A stretch of 64,000 nucleotides of DNA from Lutimonas saemankumensis (GTDB taxonomy: Bacteria; Bacteroidota; Bacteroidia; Flavobacteriales; Flavobacteriaceae), in assembly GCF_020171465.1 (NCBI RefSeq), contig NZ_JAIUZR010000003.1:1302001-1366000 (forward strand), written 5' to 3'. Within the stretch, counting starts at the first letter, position 1. Every line of letters starts with the position of its first letter. Under the pieces are notes generated by a model. That model made no database searches. It was not told where the DNA came from and saw nothing but the letters and a program-made list of their open reading frames with translations. Below, in pieces: positions 52,038 through 61,682 of this stretch. Position numbers and translations under genes: made by a program.

Positions 52038-53054
52038 ATGAAAAAAATAAATCTATTCGTCTTAGCATTATTATGTATACCGGCAATATTGCTCAGTTCC
52101 TGTGACAGAGGTGACGATATCAATCCGGAAAATCCAATTATGGAACCTGCATTTGATGTCATGAAAAGATATATGCTTGATAATCAACTGGATCTTGGGA
52201 ATATATTGAGCGGACCTGGTGGAGAGGTCAAATTTGTTGCCGGTGCACCTGCCGAAGCTGATTTAGATGCCTTCCTAAACAAATATACGATTCTAGATAT
52301 ACGCTCAACGGAAGCGTTTAATTCCGGGCATATTCAGGGAGCAAAAAACATTGCATTTGCTGATATTCTCACCGAAGGTGATGCAGCTTCCAAAAGGATT
52401 CTTGTAGTTTGTTACACAGGCCAAACAGCTTGCTTTGCAACCTCCTTATTACGTCTTGCGGGCCATAGTGATGCTCAGGCACTAAAATGGGGAATGTCCG
52501 GCTGGAACGCAGATACATCGGGTCCATGGTATTCAAAAACAGGAGACGAAGCAAAAGGTCATACCAACTGGGCTGCACATAGTGCTCCTTCTAAAATCAC
52601 TTACGAGGATCCGTTCATTGATATCTATTCTGCAGACGGAGCTGATATTTTAAAACAAAGAATTGAAGCAGTAGTTGCAGGAGGATTCAAAACCGCAAAA
52701 GGAACGGATGTATTGAATAACCCATCTAATTACTTTATCAATAATTATTTCAGCGATACGGATTATGGAAACTTCGGACATATTCAGGATGCATTCAGAA
52801 TTAAAGAAGAATTAAAACTGGAAGGAAATGGAACCAACTATTTAAATCCGGAAAACAATGCAAAAGTCATCACATACTGCTATACCGGTCAAACTTCTGC
52901 TGTAATTACAGCTTGGTTGCAGGTACTTGGTTATGATGCCTACAGTATGACCTTTGGAATGAATGGTATCTATCATTCTAATCCGGCATGGGGACCAAAT
53001 CAGTGGGGTGTAGGATCTTCTGTTCCTAAGAACTTACCATTGATCAAAAATTAA
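52038..53054 (+). CDS. Tandem rhodanese lipoprotein, both domains active-type
   Basis: A 338-residue lipoprotein (lipobox LLSSC, C22) with two rhodanese domains. Both carry an intact loop: VCYTGQTACF (C125) and YCYTGQTSAV (C281). ILDIRSTEAFNSGHIQGAKN marks domain 1. It is related to the upstream gene and follows it by 36 bases. Both domains could take up a persulfide, unlike the asymmetric neighbour. Faces the periplasm or the outer membrane. Confidence 0.87.
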   Translation: MKKINLFVLALLCIPAILLSSCDRGDDINPENPIMEPAFDVMKRYMLDNQLDLGNILSGPGGEVKFVAGAPAEADLDAFLNKYTILDIRSTEAFNSGHIQGAKNIAFADILTEGDAASKRILVVCYTGQTACFATSLLRLAGHSDAQALKWGMSGWNADTSGPWYSKTGDEAKGHTNWAAHSAPSKITYEDPFIDIYSADGADILKQRIEAVVAGGFKTAKGTDVLNNPSNYFINNYFSDTDYGNFGHIQDAFRIKEELKLEGNGTNYLNPENNAKVITYCYTGQTSAVITAWLQVLGYDAYSMTFGMNGIYHSNPAWGPNQWGVGSSVPKNLPLIKN

Positions 53055-53071
53055 TCTTCAATTCTGACATT

Positions 53072-54124
53072 ATGAAAAACATCATTTCGATTTTTATCGT
53101 ACTAGTCCTTGTTATGCTCAGCTCTCAGGTACAAGCCCAGGGTTGTGACGCAGAGGACCCTAATGACACCATAGCACCGCCAAAGATCAAACTTTTTGGT
53201 TTTATTCAACCCGAATACAATTACACCTTTTCTGACCCAGCTGAAAGCACTTTTAAGTTCAGAAGAGCAAGAATAGGTGTAAGAGGTCGATTGTTCGAAG
53301 ATTTTACTTATTATTTCATGTTGGAAACAAGTCCATTTATTAATGGTGGAAATGAAGGAAGAGCATACCTGATGGATGCCTTTGTTACCTGGGACAAATA
53401 CAACTGGGCCAGAATTGCAGTAGGTTCCTACAAACAGCCTTTTGGACTTGAAGTTCAAACCGCATGTAACGCATTAATCACCATTGACCGTGCCATTGTT
53501 TCGGACCAGCTTGTTGTCCCTCAAAGGGATTATGGTATCTCTGTCTGGGGTGGTAATGTGAATACCCGACTAAATTATGCAGTTGCCCTTATGAATGGTA
53601 AGGGATTACTCACAACAGATAACAACAATAAAAAGGATATCGTTGGGCGCGTAACCTACAAGCTTTTTGATTTTGTTACCATTGGAGGTAGTTTCAGATA
53701 TGGTTACCCAAAGCTTAACAATGACGAAGACAGTAGAACCACTTATGGTGGGGAAATCCTTTTTGACATCAATAATCTTCATATACAAGGGGAATATATC
53801 TATGACGAGGGTGCTTATGACCCCGGAGCAGATGCCGGCTGTGGAGGTGAACCACTTGCCTTGGGAGAAAAAAGAGACGGAGCTTATGGCATGATCTGGT
53901 ATGATACCAAGTGGAACCTGCAACCTGTTTTTAAATATGAGTTCTTTGATCAGGATCTTGACCTTAAGGATGTTCCTTATCGTTACAGCGAAAGAATGAC
54001 TCTAGGCCTCAATTATTACTTTAACAAAGCCGTACGATTACAAGTCAATTATCAGGCCAACATTGAAACTGTAATCAATCAGGACAACGATAAATTCTTG
54101 GCACAAATTCAAGTAGTTTTCTAA
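53072..54124 (+). CDS. Outer-membrane porin, phosphate-selective (OprP/OprO)-like
   Basis: A 350-residue beta-barrel protein with a signal peptide ending near SSQVQAQG. IKLFGFIQPEYNYTFSD, then FKFRRARIGVRGRLFEDF, match the OprO/OprP porin family. The chain ends in a phenylalanine (QIQVVF), as outer-membrane barrels do. Being 17 bases after the rhodanese gene, it probably admits the oxyanion substrate of the system. Anion choice is inferred. Confidence 0.83.
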   Translation: MKNIISIFIVLVLVMLSSQVQAQGCDAEDPNDTIAPPKIKLFGFIQPEYNYTFSDPAESTFKFRRARIGVRGRLFEDFTYYFMLETSPFINGGNEGRAYLMDAFVTWDKYNWARIAVGSYKQPFGLEVQTACNALITIDRAIVSDQLVVPQRDYGISVWGGNVNTRLNYAVALMNGKGLLTTDNNNKKDIVGRVTYKLFDFVTIGGSFRYGYPKLNNDEDSRTTYGGEILFDINNLHIQGEYIYDEGAYDPGADAGCGGEPLALGEKRDGAYGMIWYDTKWNLQPVFKYEFFDQDLDLKDVPYRYSERMTLGLNYYFNKAVRLQVNYQANIETVINQDNDKFLAQIQVVF

Positions 54125-54170
54125 GTATTTTATTTGTTTTGCTTGAATTCAGCCGGAATCGATTTTGGTG

Positions 54171-54204
54171 AAAACTCCCTGGTAAATTGCCAGGGAGTTT
54201 TTTT
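54171..54204 (+). terminator. Terminator of the rhodanese-porin operon
   Basis: Perfect 10-bp stem AACTCCCTGG / CCAGGGAGTT with a 7-base loop, followed by a T run. It sits just before the operator of the regulator gene. Confidence 0.92.
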
Positions 54205-54206
54205 AG

Positions 54207-54220
54207 GTAACAAATGTTAC
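54207..54220. promoter_or_regulatory. Palindromic site before the Crp/Fnr-family regulator gene
   Basis: GTAACAAATGTTAC has perfect 6-bp arms with a 2-base centre and fits GTNAC-N4-GTNAC. Lying about 58 bases upstream of the expected transcription start of the regulator gene, it suggests autoregulation. Confidence 0.65.
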
Positions 54221-54238
54221 AGTATGATAAATGTTCTA

Positions 54239-54267
54239 TTTGCTCCTGTTTTTTTCATTTAATTTTG
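54239..54267 (+). promoter_or_regulatory. Bacteroidota-type promoter of the regulator gene
   Basis: TTTG (54239-54242), 17 bases, then TAATTTTG (54260-54267), matching the -33 TTTG and -7 TAnnTTTG consensus with normal spacing. Start codon is 39 bases downstream. Confidence 0.72.
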
Positions 54268-54305
54268 ACTGAAACAATTTAACTTACTGCAGATCAACGA
54301 GAACA

Positions 54306-54959
54306 ATGAATACACAGGAATTAATTTTAAGGGAAAAAATAGCTGAATATTATGGCTCTATTTTTGAAAAGGAGCTTGTCGAAGAAATCGTCAAAGTAGG
54401 ATTTATCGATAAATACAAGCACGGTGAAATCCTTGTCGATATTGGTGAGAACATGACACATATCCCTCTAATACTCAACGGGGCTGTAAAGATCATAAGG
54501 AAGGAAAAAGAAGGCGAGGAACTCGTTTTATATTTTCTTGAAAAAGGAGATACCTGTGCCATTTCATTTATTAATTGTATCAATAGAAAAGAAAGTATCT
54601 TCAGGGCCGTGGTTGAAAATGATACAGAAGCCATTTTTTTACCGGTGGAATACATTGATGACTGGCTGGCCCTTTATAAAACCTGGAGACATTTTATCAT
54701 TGACAGTTATCACTTCAGGCTTATTGAAATGGTCGAATCCATTGACGGACTTGCCTTTATGAATATGAACCAGCGACTGATGAAATATCTTGGGGACAAG
54801 GCCAAAATCAATCAAGATGTAAATCTTGAGATCACACATCAGGAAATTGCTGATGATCTCAACACTTCAAGAGTTGTTGTTACTCGTTTGCTGAAGCAAT
54901 TGCACAATGAAGGTAAAGTTTATTCCACAAGAAATAAAGTACAGGTTCTTGAACTGTAA
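54306..54959 (+). CDS. Crp/Fnr-family transcriptional regulator
   Basis: A 217-residue protein: a cyclic-nucleotide-binding-type sensor barrel, a dimerisation helix, and a winged helix-turn-helix at the C-terminus (ITHQEIADDLNTSRVVVTRL). It has only two cysteines, C84 and C91, in GDTCAISFINC of the sensor domain, and no N-terminal Fe-S cysteines, so it is not an oxygen-type Fnr. By position and by palindromes before its own gene and three sulfur promoters, it probably controls the sulfur island. A thiol or persulfide signal is possible, but this cysteine pair is also common in other flavobacterial Crp-type proteins. Confidence 0.85.
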   Translation: MNTQELILREKIAEYYGSIFEKELVEEIVKVGFIDKYKHGEILVDIGENMTHIPLILNGAVKIIRKEKEGEELVLYFLEKGDTCAISFINCINRKESIFRAVVENDTEAIFLPVEYIDDWLALYKTWRHFIIDSYHFRLIEMVESIDGLAFMNMNQRLMKYLGDKAKINQDVNLEITHQEIADDLNTSRVVVTRLLKQLHNEGKVYSTRNKVQVLEL

Positions 54960-54985
54960 TTAAGCTCTGTAATGATAAATTTGCT

Positions 54986-56995
<2,010 letters not shown>

Positions 56996-57075
56996 TTAGG
57001 CACTAAAAATAATCTTTTTTTTATTTTTTTTTAATTTGAATACAGGTCTTATATAAAAAATACCTCAGCCTTTGT

Positions 57076-57089
57076 GTCACTTAAGTTAC
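57076..57089. promoter_or_regulatory. Crp/Fnr-like site before sqr
   Basis: GTCACTTAAGTTAC fits GTNAC-N4-GTNAC. Its arms are not fully complementary, so it is a weaker site than those at 44201 and 54207. About 100 bases before the start codon. Confidence 0.45.
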
Positions 57090-57118
57090 TGAAAATAGTG
57101 ACTTTACGATCAAAAATA

Positions 57119-57130
57119 TGATTTAAATCA
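57119..57130. promoter_or_regulatory. Fnr-like palindrome TGAT-TTAA-ATCA before sqr
   Basis: TGATTTAAATCA is a perfect 12-bp palindrome with the Fnr half-site core. Its centre (57124.5) is 29.5 bases upstream of the TA of the -7 element, the same as at the molybdoenzyme promoter; both are also preceded by AATA. Confidence 0.6.
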
Positions 57131-57153
57131 CATATTGAAAAAAAACCTCGCTC

Positions 57154-57161
57154 TATCTTTG
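57154..57161 (+). promoter_or_regulatory. -7 promoter element of the sqr operon
   Basis: TATCTTTG is an exact TAnnTTTG match, 26 bases before the start codon. A possible TTG lies 16 bases upstream (57135-57137). Confidence 0.6.
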
Positions 57162-57187
57162 TGCTATAATTAATTAAGACAAATATT

Positions 57188-58426
57188 ATGAAGAAGCTAG
57201 TGATTTTAGGAGCTGGAACAGCCGGAACAATGATGCTGAACAAATTGCATCATGAACTCGATAGAGAGGAATGGGAAATCACAATTGTAGATCAGTACAA
57301 AACGCATTATTATCAACCCGGGTTTTTATTTATTCCATTTGGAATTTATAACAAGAAAGATGTCATTAAACCCAAATATGACTTTTTCCCTCCAGGTGTA
57401 AACGTGATCTTCAGCCCGATCGATAAAATTGTAGGTGAAGAGAACAAGGTATTGCTCGAGGATGGAAAAGTACTGAATTACGATTTTTTGATCATCGCAA
57501 CGGGTACGGAGACAAGACCTTCTGAAACGGAAGGGTTACAAGACAAATTATGGTATAAAGACATTTTTGACTTTTATACGGTTGAAGGTGCAGTCGCCTT
57601 GCAAAAGCGCTTTAAAGACTGGGAAGGTGGAAAACTGGTTATGTGTATTCCTGAATTACCCTATAAGTGTCCCGTGGCACCCATAGAGTTTGTATGTCTT
57701 GCGGAAGCCTATTTTGCTGAACGTGGAATGAGAGATAAAGTAGACATTACTTATGTTACTTTAATGTCAGGTGCTTTCACAAAACCCGTAGCGTCAAAAG
57801 TACTGGGAGATCTTTTAGAAGAAAAGAACATTAAGGTAGAAGCTGATTTCTATTTAAGTCATGTAGATAACGAAAACAAAAAGATTGTCTCTTACGATGA
57901 CCGGGAAATTGATTTTGATATTTTAACCATTGTTCCCGTAAATATGGGATCAGATATGATCGAAAGAAGTGGATTAGGTGATGACATGAATTATGTTCCC
58001 ACGGACAAACATACCTTACAATCAAAACAATTTGAAAATATCTTTGTCATTGGAGATGCCTCAAATATTCCAACGTCAAAAGCAGGATCTGTAGCACATT
58101 TCGCTGCTGAAATCCTAACAGAGAACATCTTAGCCGCCGTAGAAGGACGAGAATTACCTGCTAAGTTTGATGGTCACGCTAACTGTTATATTGAAACAGG
58201 TTACGGAAAAGGAGCATTGATCGATTTCAATTATGAAACTGAGCCCCTTCCAGGGACCTTCCCTTTACCTGGAATCGGACCCTTTGGATTATTGAAGAAC
58301 ACCAAAATGAACCACTACGGGAAAATCTTGTTTAGATGGATCTACTGGCACATTTTGCTCAAGGGAAGAGAATTACCCATTGAAGCCGATATGACCATGG
58401 CCGGTAAAAAAAGAGTGACAGCATGA
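57188..58426 (+). CDS. sqr: Sulfide:quinone oxidoreductase-like flavoprotein
   Basis: A 412-residue FAD enzyme of the SQR/FCC group. The ADP-binding loop is VILGAGTAGTMM, then LIIATGTETRP and the FAD block NIFVIGDASNIPTSKAGSVAH. Two of the three SQR redox cysteines are seen: C161 in LPYKCPVAP and C333 in HANCYIETGYGKG. The first, near residue 128, is absent. The C-terminal helices (NHYGKILFRWIYWHILL) probably dip into the inner membrane. Oxidises sulfide to persulfide or polysulfide and reduces quinone. Overlaps the next gene by 4 bases. Confidence 0.85.
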   Translation: MKKLVILGAGTAGTMMLNKLHHELDREEWEITIVDQYKTHYYQPGFLFIPFGIYNKKDVIKPKYDFFPPGVNVIFSPIDKIVGEENKVLLEDGKVLNYDFLIIATGTETRPSETEGLQDKLWYKDIFDFYTVEGAVALQKRFKDWEGGKLVMCIPELPYKCPVAPIEFVCLAEAYFAERGMRDKVDITYVTLMSGAFTKPVASKVLGDLLEEKNIKVEADFYLSHVDNENKKIVSYDDREIDFDILTIVPVNMGSDMIERSGLGDDMNYVPTDKHTLQSKQFENIFVIGDASNIPTSKAGSVAHFAAEILTENILAAVEGRELPAKFDGHANCYIETGYGKGALIDFNYETEPLPGTFPLPGIGPFGLLKNTKMNHYGKILFRWIYWHILLKGRELPIEADMTMAGKKRVTA

Positions 58427-59112
58427 AAACGATAGCAGAAGATACAAATATTCAAATGCAGATTGATGCACTTGATAAAAAAATGGACATGATACTGGGC
58501 TATGTCCAGCAACAAAATTCGCAATCAAGAATGATTGAGGATCTTGTTAGCGACCTCAGTATCGTTGGAAAGGATGCTTATGAATCAACAGTTGCTGAGC
58601 TTGACAAAAGACAGGTTGAACTGGATCCGTCCGAACTGACAGGATTGGCCGTATCGTTTCTTAGAAATGTAGGGAATATTAAAGCCGTAATGGATACCCT
58701 TGAGATGGCAGTGGACCTGGGTAAAGAAGTTGGCCCAATAGCGAATGAGGTAATCATTGACTTTACAAAACAAATGAATTCTCTCGAGGAAAAAGGATAT
58801 TTTGACTTTATACGAGAAATCGGGCCTGTGGTAGACAATATTGTTCAGGGATTCAGTCCTCAGGACCTAAAGGAACTTGCCAATAGCATCGTTTCAATTC
58901 TAAACATTGTCAAAGAAATGACCCAGCCCGAGGTTTTAAATACCATGCAAAATGCCATTAAAGCATTTAACAGTATGGAAACTGAAAGCGTTCCTTCCTA
59001 CTCAGTCTGGAAACTGATGAGAGAAATGAACAGCCCCGAAATGCAAAAAGCACTGGGTTACGGAATAACTTTTATGAAAAATGTCTCTAGAGACGTAAGT
59101 ATAGAAAAATAA
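58423..59112 (+). CDS. DUF1641 protein, partner of SQR
   Basis: A 229-residue, largely helical protein of the DUF1641 family without membrane segments (KMDMILGYVQQQNSQ near the start, VSFLRNVGNIKAVMDTL in the middle). Such proteins are often next to SQR-like flavoproteins or formate dehydrogenase genes. Its 4-base overlap with sqr points to a complex or accessory role. Molecular function not known. Confidence 0.8.
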   Translation: MKTIAEDTNIQMQIDALDKKMDMILGYVQQQNSQSRMIEDLVSDLSIVGKDAYESTVAELDKRQVELDPSELTGLAVSFLRNVGNIKAVMDTLEMAVDLGKEVGPIANEVIIDFTKQMNSLEEKGYFDFIREIGPVVDNIVQGFSPQDLKELANSIVSILNIVKEMTQPEVLNTMQNAIKAFNSMETESVPSYSVWKLMREMNSPEMQKALGYGITFMKNVSRDVSIEK

Positions 59113-59144
59113 ACAATTAAATAAATAACTTAAATAATAATATT

Positions 59145-59456
59145 ATGGCTTTACAAACAATCGCAGGAGCACAGATCAATGTATCAGAAGATGGATATCT
59201 TGAAAATATGAATGAATGGAATGAAGACGTTGCAAGAGAAATCGCCAGTGAAATTGGTATCGAGTTAACGGATAAACATTTCGAGGTTTTGAACTATTTA
59301 AGAGACAAAACTGAAGCAGGTGAATCTTTAACAATAAGAAAGGTCGGGAAATCAGGAATAACTGACATCAAAGGACTTTACAAACTTTTCCCTAAAGGGC
59401 CTCTAAAATACTCAGCAAGAATCGCTGGTATTCCAAAACCCGCAAGTTGTGTGTAA
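59145..59456 (+). CDS. DsrC/TusE-family sulfur-carrier protein lacking the second cysteine
   Basis: A 103-residue protein of the DsrC/TusE/DsvC family. EDGYLENMNEWNEDVAREIA and GGLxKLFPKGP-like IKGLYKLFPKGPLKY match the family. The C-terminal arm ends PKPASCV with the carrier cysteine C102. The partner cysteine that dissimilatory DsrC proteins have 11 residues earlier is an alanine here (A91, in SARIAGIPKP), so it cannot form the DsrC trisulfide and works with one thiol, like TusE. Cytoplasmic. Followed by dsrE-like gene after 33 bases. Confidence 0.88.
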   Translation: MALQTIAGAQINVSEDGYLENMNEWNEDVAREIASEIGIELTDKHFEVLNYLRDKTEAGESLTIRKVGKSGITDIKGLYKLFPKGPLKYSARIAGIPKPASCV

Positions 59457-59489
59457 AAGATCAATTCCTTCAATGTAAAATATAGAATT

Positions 59490-59993
59490 ATGAGTACAGA
59501 AGAAAAAAAACCATTAGAAAAAGTATGTATTATTTGCGCCAAAGGATCTTTGGAAGATGTATATGCAACATTAGTAATGGCAAACGGTGCCGTTATGGAA
59601 GGTATTGAAACAAACGTATTCTTTACTTTCTTCGGACTGGATGGAATTACTAAGGAACGTCTGAACAGCTTACATACAGCTACAACCGGAAATCCGGCCA
59701 TGCGAATGCCGGGAGGGCTTCCATTCCCAACCATGCTTGGAGGTTTGCCTGGAGTTGAAGCAGGGGTGTCTAAAATGATGCGTAATCAGATGGAAGAACT
59801 GGATATTCCTCCTGTTGATGAGTTCCTTGAAATGATTACGGCAGGTGGTGGAACAATTTATGCCTGTAAACTGGCTGTGGATATGTTCAAACTGGAAAAA
59901 GAGGACCTTCATGAAGAAGTAGATTCGATCATCACGATTGGAGATTTCTACGGACTTTGCGATGGTGACAGAACACAAATTATCTTTACATAA
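59490..59993 (+). CDS. DsrE/DsrF/DrsH-like (DsrE2-type) sulfurtransferase
   Basis: A 167-residue protein with the DsrE fold. KVCIICAKGSLEDVYATLVM begins the domain and the conserved cysteine C126 is in GTIYACKLAVDM. This is the usual carrier cysteine of DsrE-type proteins. It likely exchanges persulfide with the DsrC-like protein just upstream. It closes the sqr-DUF1641-dsrC-dsrE unit. Confidence 0.87.
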   Translation: MSTEEKKPLEKVCIICAKGSLEDVYATLVMANGAVMEGIETNVFFTFFGLDGITKERLNSLHTATTGNPAMRMPGGLPFPTMLGGLPGVEAGVSKMMRNQMEELDIPPVDEFLEMITAGGGTIYACKLAVDMFKLEKEDLHEEVDSIITIGDFYGLCDGDRTQIIFT

Positions 59994-60000
59994 AAATATT

Positions 60001-60029
60001 AATCCCTGGCAATCCATACCAGGGATTTT
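60001..60029 (+). terminator. Hairpin after the dsrE-like gene
   Basis: Perfect 9-bp stem AATCCCTGG / CCAGGGATT with a 9-base loop but only four T after it. Weak alone; a stronger one follows at 60052. Confidence 0.6.
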
Positions 60030-60051
60030 GTGTTGATTTTTTTAGCAAGAG

Positions 60052-60079
60052 CGGCTGCAGTAAAATGCGGCCGTTTTTT
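60052..60079 (+). terminator. Second terminator of the sqr operon
   Basis: Stem CGGCTGCA / TGCGGCCG with one T-G wobble and a 6-base loop, followed by T6. It separates the sqr operon from the converging efflux operon. Confidence 0.75.
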
Positions 60080-60089
60080 ATTGGTCCGT

Positions 60090-61682
60090 TTAATTGGCTG
60101 ATTGTCTTGCGGCCTTGCGCATTTCACGCTCTTTACGATTCAGTTCCTTTCGTTGTTCCTTACGTTGTTGTTCCTGTTCAGGTGTCAAATAATAATCCAC
60201 TAACTGGCCTGCATAATAAAGGCTGTCCCGATCAATCTCAGACTCATCAACATTTAATTCATCTGCCAATTGAAGGGCGTATTTTTCAAGTTCGGCCTCG
60301 GTAACCCAACCTCCTCCAAGGGATTTATAAAGTCCTATGTAAGCACTGAGCAATCGCTGATAATTTTCAGAGTAACTAAGTCGGGCTTCGAATTCCTGTC
60401 GCTGGTTTTCAATCACTTCAAGATAACTGGTTACCCCTTGAAAGTATCTCTGCCTTGACAAGTAACTCGCATTTTCAGCAGCTGCCAGTTTATATTCATT
60501 CGCTGCAAGCTCATCCCGTAAAGTCTGCAAAGAGATTAAGGAATTATCTACTTCCAGAAGCGCCGTTAAAACGGTATTCTCATAAGAAAAAAGGGACTGC
60601 CTGGCAAGTTCGCGCTCGATATCCACGCGACGAACATTTTTTCCCCATTCGAATAATGGCCCTAAAAGACTTGCCCCTGCGCTCCATCCTAATCCATTAT
60701 CCAATAAGTTCGAAAGATCATTGGATCCAACGCCTAAGGCTCCGGTAAGGCTAATCGCCGGAAACCTCATCGCCTGTGCCACACCAATTCGGGCATTTTG
60801 TGCTCTATATAGCTGTGCAGCCTCCATAACATCGGGCCTTCTTGCCAATAATTCCGACGGGATTCCGTGAGGTACAGAATCAGGAACACTGTACTCAATA
60901 AGCGTCTTTGGAGTTAAAATTCCTCCCGGGTTTTTTCCCAATAGTATACTTAAATTATTCTCAGCAAAACCAATCTCACGACGGAACGTAGGAACAGAAA
61001 CCTCTGCAATAGCTTTCTGGATCTCAGCCTGGTTCACATCAATAATATGCGTATAACCCTCATCAAAACGAGCCTGAATGATCTGTAACGAGGTGTCACG
61101 AGAGGCCAGCGTTTTCTCTGAAATATCGAGTCTTGTCTTGAAATCTAGCAATTGAAAATAATTAATGGCGACCTCACTGATCAACGCAACCTCTATGGCA
61201 CGCTTCCCGTAAAAAGAGGCCATTAATTCAGCCTGGGCGGCCTCATTACCTCTTCGGAACTTTCCCCAGAAATCCAGTTCCCAATTCACAGTGCCATTCA
61301 CTCCATAGGTCTCGAGATTTTGATCAAGGGGCTGGCCAAATAACTGATTTTGAACCGAGGCATCCGCCTGTACACCAAATTTTGGACCCATATCCGCCTT
61401 ATTGAATTTGTAATTTGCACGAGCCTGCTCGATTCGACTTGCAGCGATCAAAAGGTTTTTATTTTCGCGTAGGGCAACATGAATCAGTGTATCAAGTGTA
61501 GGGTCATTAAAGATCTCCCACCATTTGAAATTGATGATACTATCCGTTTTTTTTGTGGCAAACCTAAAATCAGCCGGAGTTGTGTCTTCAGGTTCCACAT
61601 AGTTTGGCCCCACCTTACACGAAACCACAAACAACATAGTCATCAAGCCCAGCGTACCGTATGTAATAAGTTTCTTAGTCAT
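60090..61682 (-). CDS. Efflux outer-membrane lipoprotein (TolC/CusC/NodT type)
   Basis: About 530 residues. I use the ATG at 61682, because MTKKLITYGTLG and VVSCKVGPNYVEP form a lipoprotein signal and lipobox; an ATG at 61742 would precede it with 20 charged residues. The helical coiled coils of the family follow, with the block ARRPDVMEAAQLYRAQNARIG. It forms the exit channel of an RND pump. The start overlaps the permease stop by 8 bases. Confidence 0.92.
   Translation of the reverse strand: MTKKLITYGTLGLMTMLFVVSCKVGPNYVEPEDTTPADFRFATKKTDSIINFKWWEIFNDPTLDTLIHVALRENKNLLIAASRIEQARANYKFNKADMGPKFGVQADASVQNQLFGQPLDQNLETYGVNGTVNWELDFWGKFRRGNEAAQAELMASFYGKRAIEVALISEVAINYFQLLDFKTRLDISEKTLASRDTSLQIIQARFDEGYTHIIDVNQAEIQKAIAEVSVPTFRREIGFAENNLSILLGKNPGGILTPKTLIEYSVPDSVPHGIPSELLARRPDVMEAAQLYRAQNARIGVAQAMRFPAISLTGALGVGSNDLSNLLDNGLGWSAGASLLGPLFEWGKNVRRVDIERELARQSLFSYENTVLTALLEVDNSLISLQTLRDELAANEYKLAAAENASYLSRQRYFQGVTSYLEVIENQRQEFEARLSYSENYQRLLSAYIGLYKSLGGGWVTEAELEKYALQLADELNVDESEIDRDSLYYAGQLVDYYLTPEQEQQRKEQRKELNRKEREMRKAARQSAN

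Noticed and set aside
54306-54959. Classic oxygen-sensing Fnr
   Set aside because: There is no N-terminal cysteine cluster; only C84 and C91 are present.
60065-60304. Open frame on the plus strand at the end of the efflux gene
   Set aside because: It is the complement of the outer-membrane factor coding sequence and has no start or composition support.
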